Assembly (NCBI GenBank): GCA_003500135.1 | Contig: DNTA01000242.1 | Coordinates: 1-23,408, forward strand | Length of the DNA: 23,408 nt | From: Cytophagales bacterium | Lineage (GTDB): Bacteria; Bacteroidota; Bacteroidia; Cytophagales; Cyclobacteriaceae | Direction of reading: 5' to 3' | Part shown: piece after piece, positions 23,392-23,408 of the stretch | How positions within the stretch are numbered: the stretch's first letter is position 1 | Layout: each line of letters starts with the position of its first letter | Translations under genes and position numbers: made by a program | The notes under the pieces: model-generated | Seen by the model: the letters and a program-made list of their open reading frames with translations, nothing else | What the model was told of the DNA's origin: nothing | Database searches by the model: none

Positions 23392-23408
23392 CTCAAGTTT
23401 CGCAGTAG
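22574..23408 (-). pseudogene. TonB-dependent receptor fragment, 5'-truncated copy (copy B)
   Basis: This is the C-terminal 267 or so residues of a TonB-dependent receptor barrel, nearly identical to the end of the gene at 19270-21462 and including the same last residues, GLYLAGLNFNF. Homology covers 22525-23391 here and 19221-20084 there, then stops abruptly. Beyond 23391 the sequence is unrelated, and an in-frame TGA stands at 23393-23395. No signal peptide, plug domain or proper start is present, so it cannot make a receptor by itself. Differences from copy A are clustered rather than even: near 22916-22966, 23107-23152 and 23276-23313. One of these patches carries a 3-base insertion. It may be a dead duplicate or a silent store for recombination. 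If the window ends at a contig edge, the last 17 bases could also be an assembly artefact. Confidence 0.85.

Overview
The window looks like chromosomal DNA of a member of the Bacteroidota, probably of the Cytophagales type (an inference). The signs are moderate GC, A/T-rich leaders with few Shine-Dalgarno sites, one promoter close to the Bacteroidota -33 TTTG / -7 TAnnTTTG pattern, a YfiR plus TonB-dependent receptor pair, and a lipoprotein sulfatase next to a DUF6807 protein.

Layout. 1-2420 (+) is a housekeeping run: the 3' end of pheT, a small coiled-coil gene, zapA and rny, closed by a two-way terminator shared with sucD (2488-3360, -). 3513-4340 (+) is a voltage-gated-type K+ channel with a C-terminal zinc ribbon. 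4341-5537 has no protein gene but holds the most unusual element of the window: three tandem tRNA-like genes (4702-5186, + strand, 173-base period) with perfect acceptor and T arms, an anticodon arm reading GUC, and a variable region of 55-70 bases, far above the roughly 25 bases of normal long-arm tRNAs. Paralogue comparison shows compensatory base changes in a hairpin inside that region, and a strong terminator follows the third copy.

5538-14410 (+) is one tightly packed operon. It encodes a bidirectional NAD-coupled [NiFe] hydrogenase (hoxF-hoxU-hoxY-hoxH) with its protease hoxW, then a dihydroorotate-dehydrogenase-like flavoprotein and pyruvate phosphate dikinase, ending at a GC-rich terminator. 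The hydrogenase would exchange electrons between H2 and NAD(H); the last two genes suggest a link to redox and PEP/pyruvate metabolism. No hyp maturation genes lie in the window.

14522-19154 is a less conserved stretch: a small membrane protein (-), a secreted DUF6807 protein, a DJ-1/PfpI protein, a badly decayed sulfatase lipoprotein (three frameshifts and two stops) and a secreted alpha/beta hydrolase (-). 19221-23408 holds yfiR and a TonB-dependent receptor (-), then a second, 5'-truncated copy of the receptor's C-terminal third together with its terminator. The copies differ in patches, which suggests recombination or diversification of surface loops.
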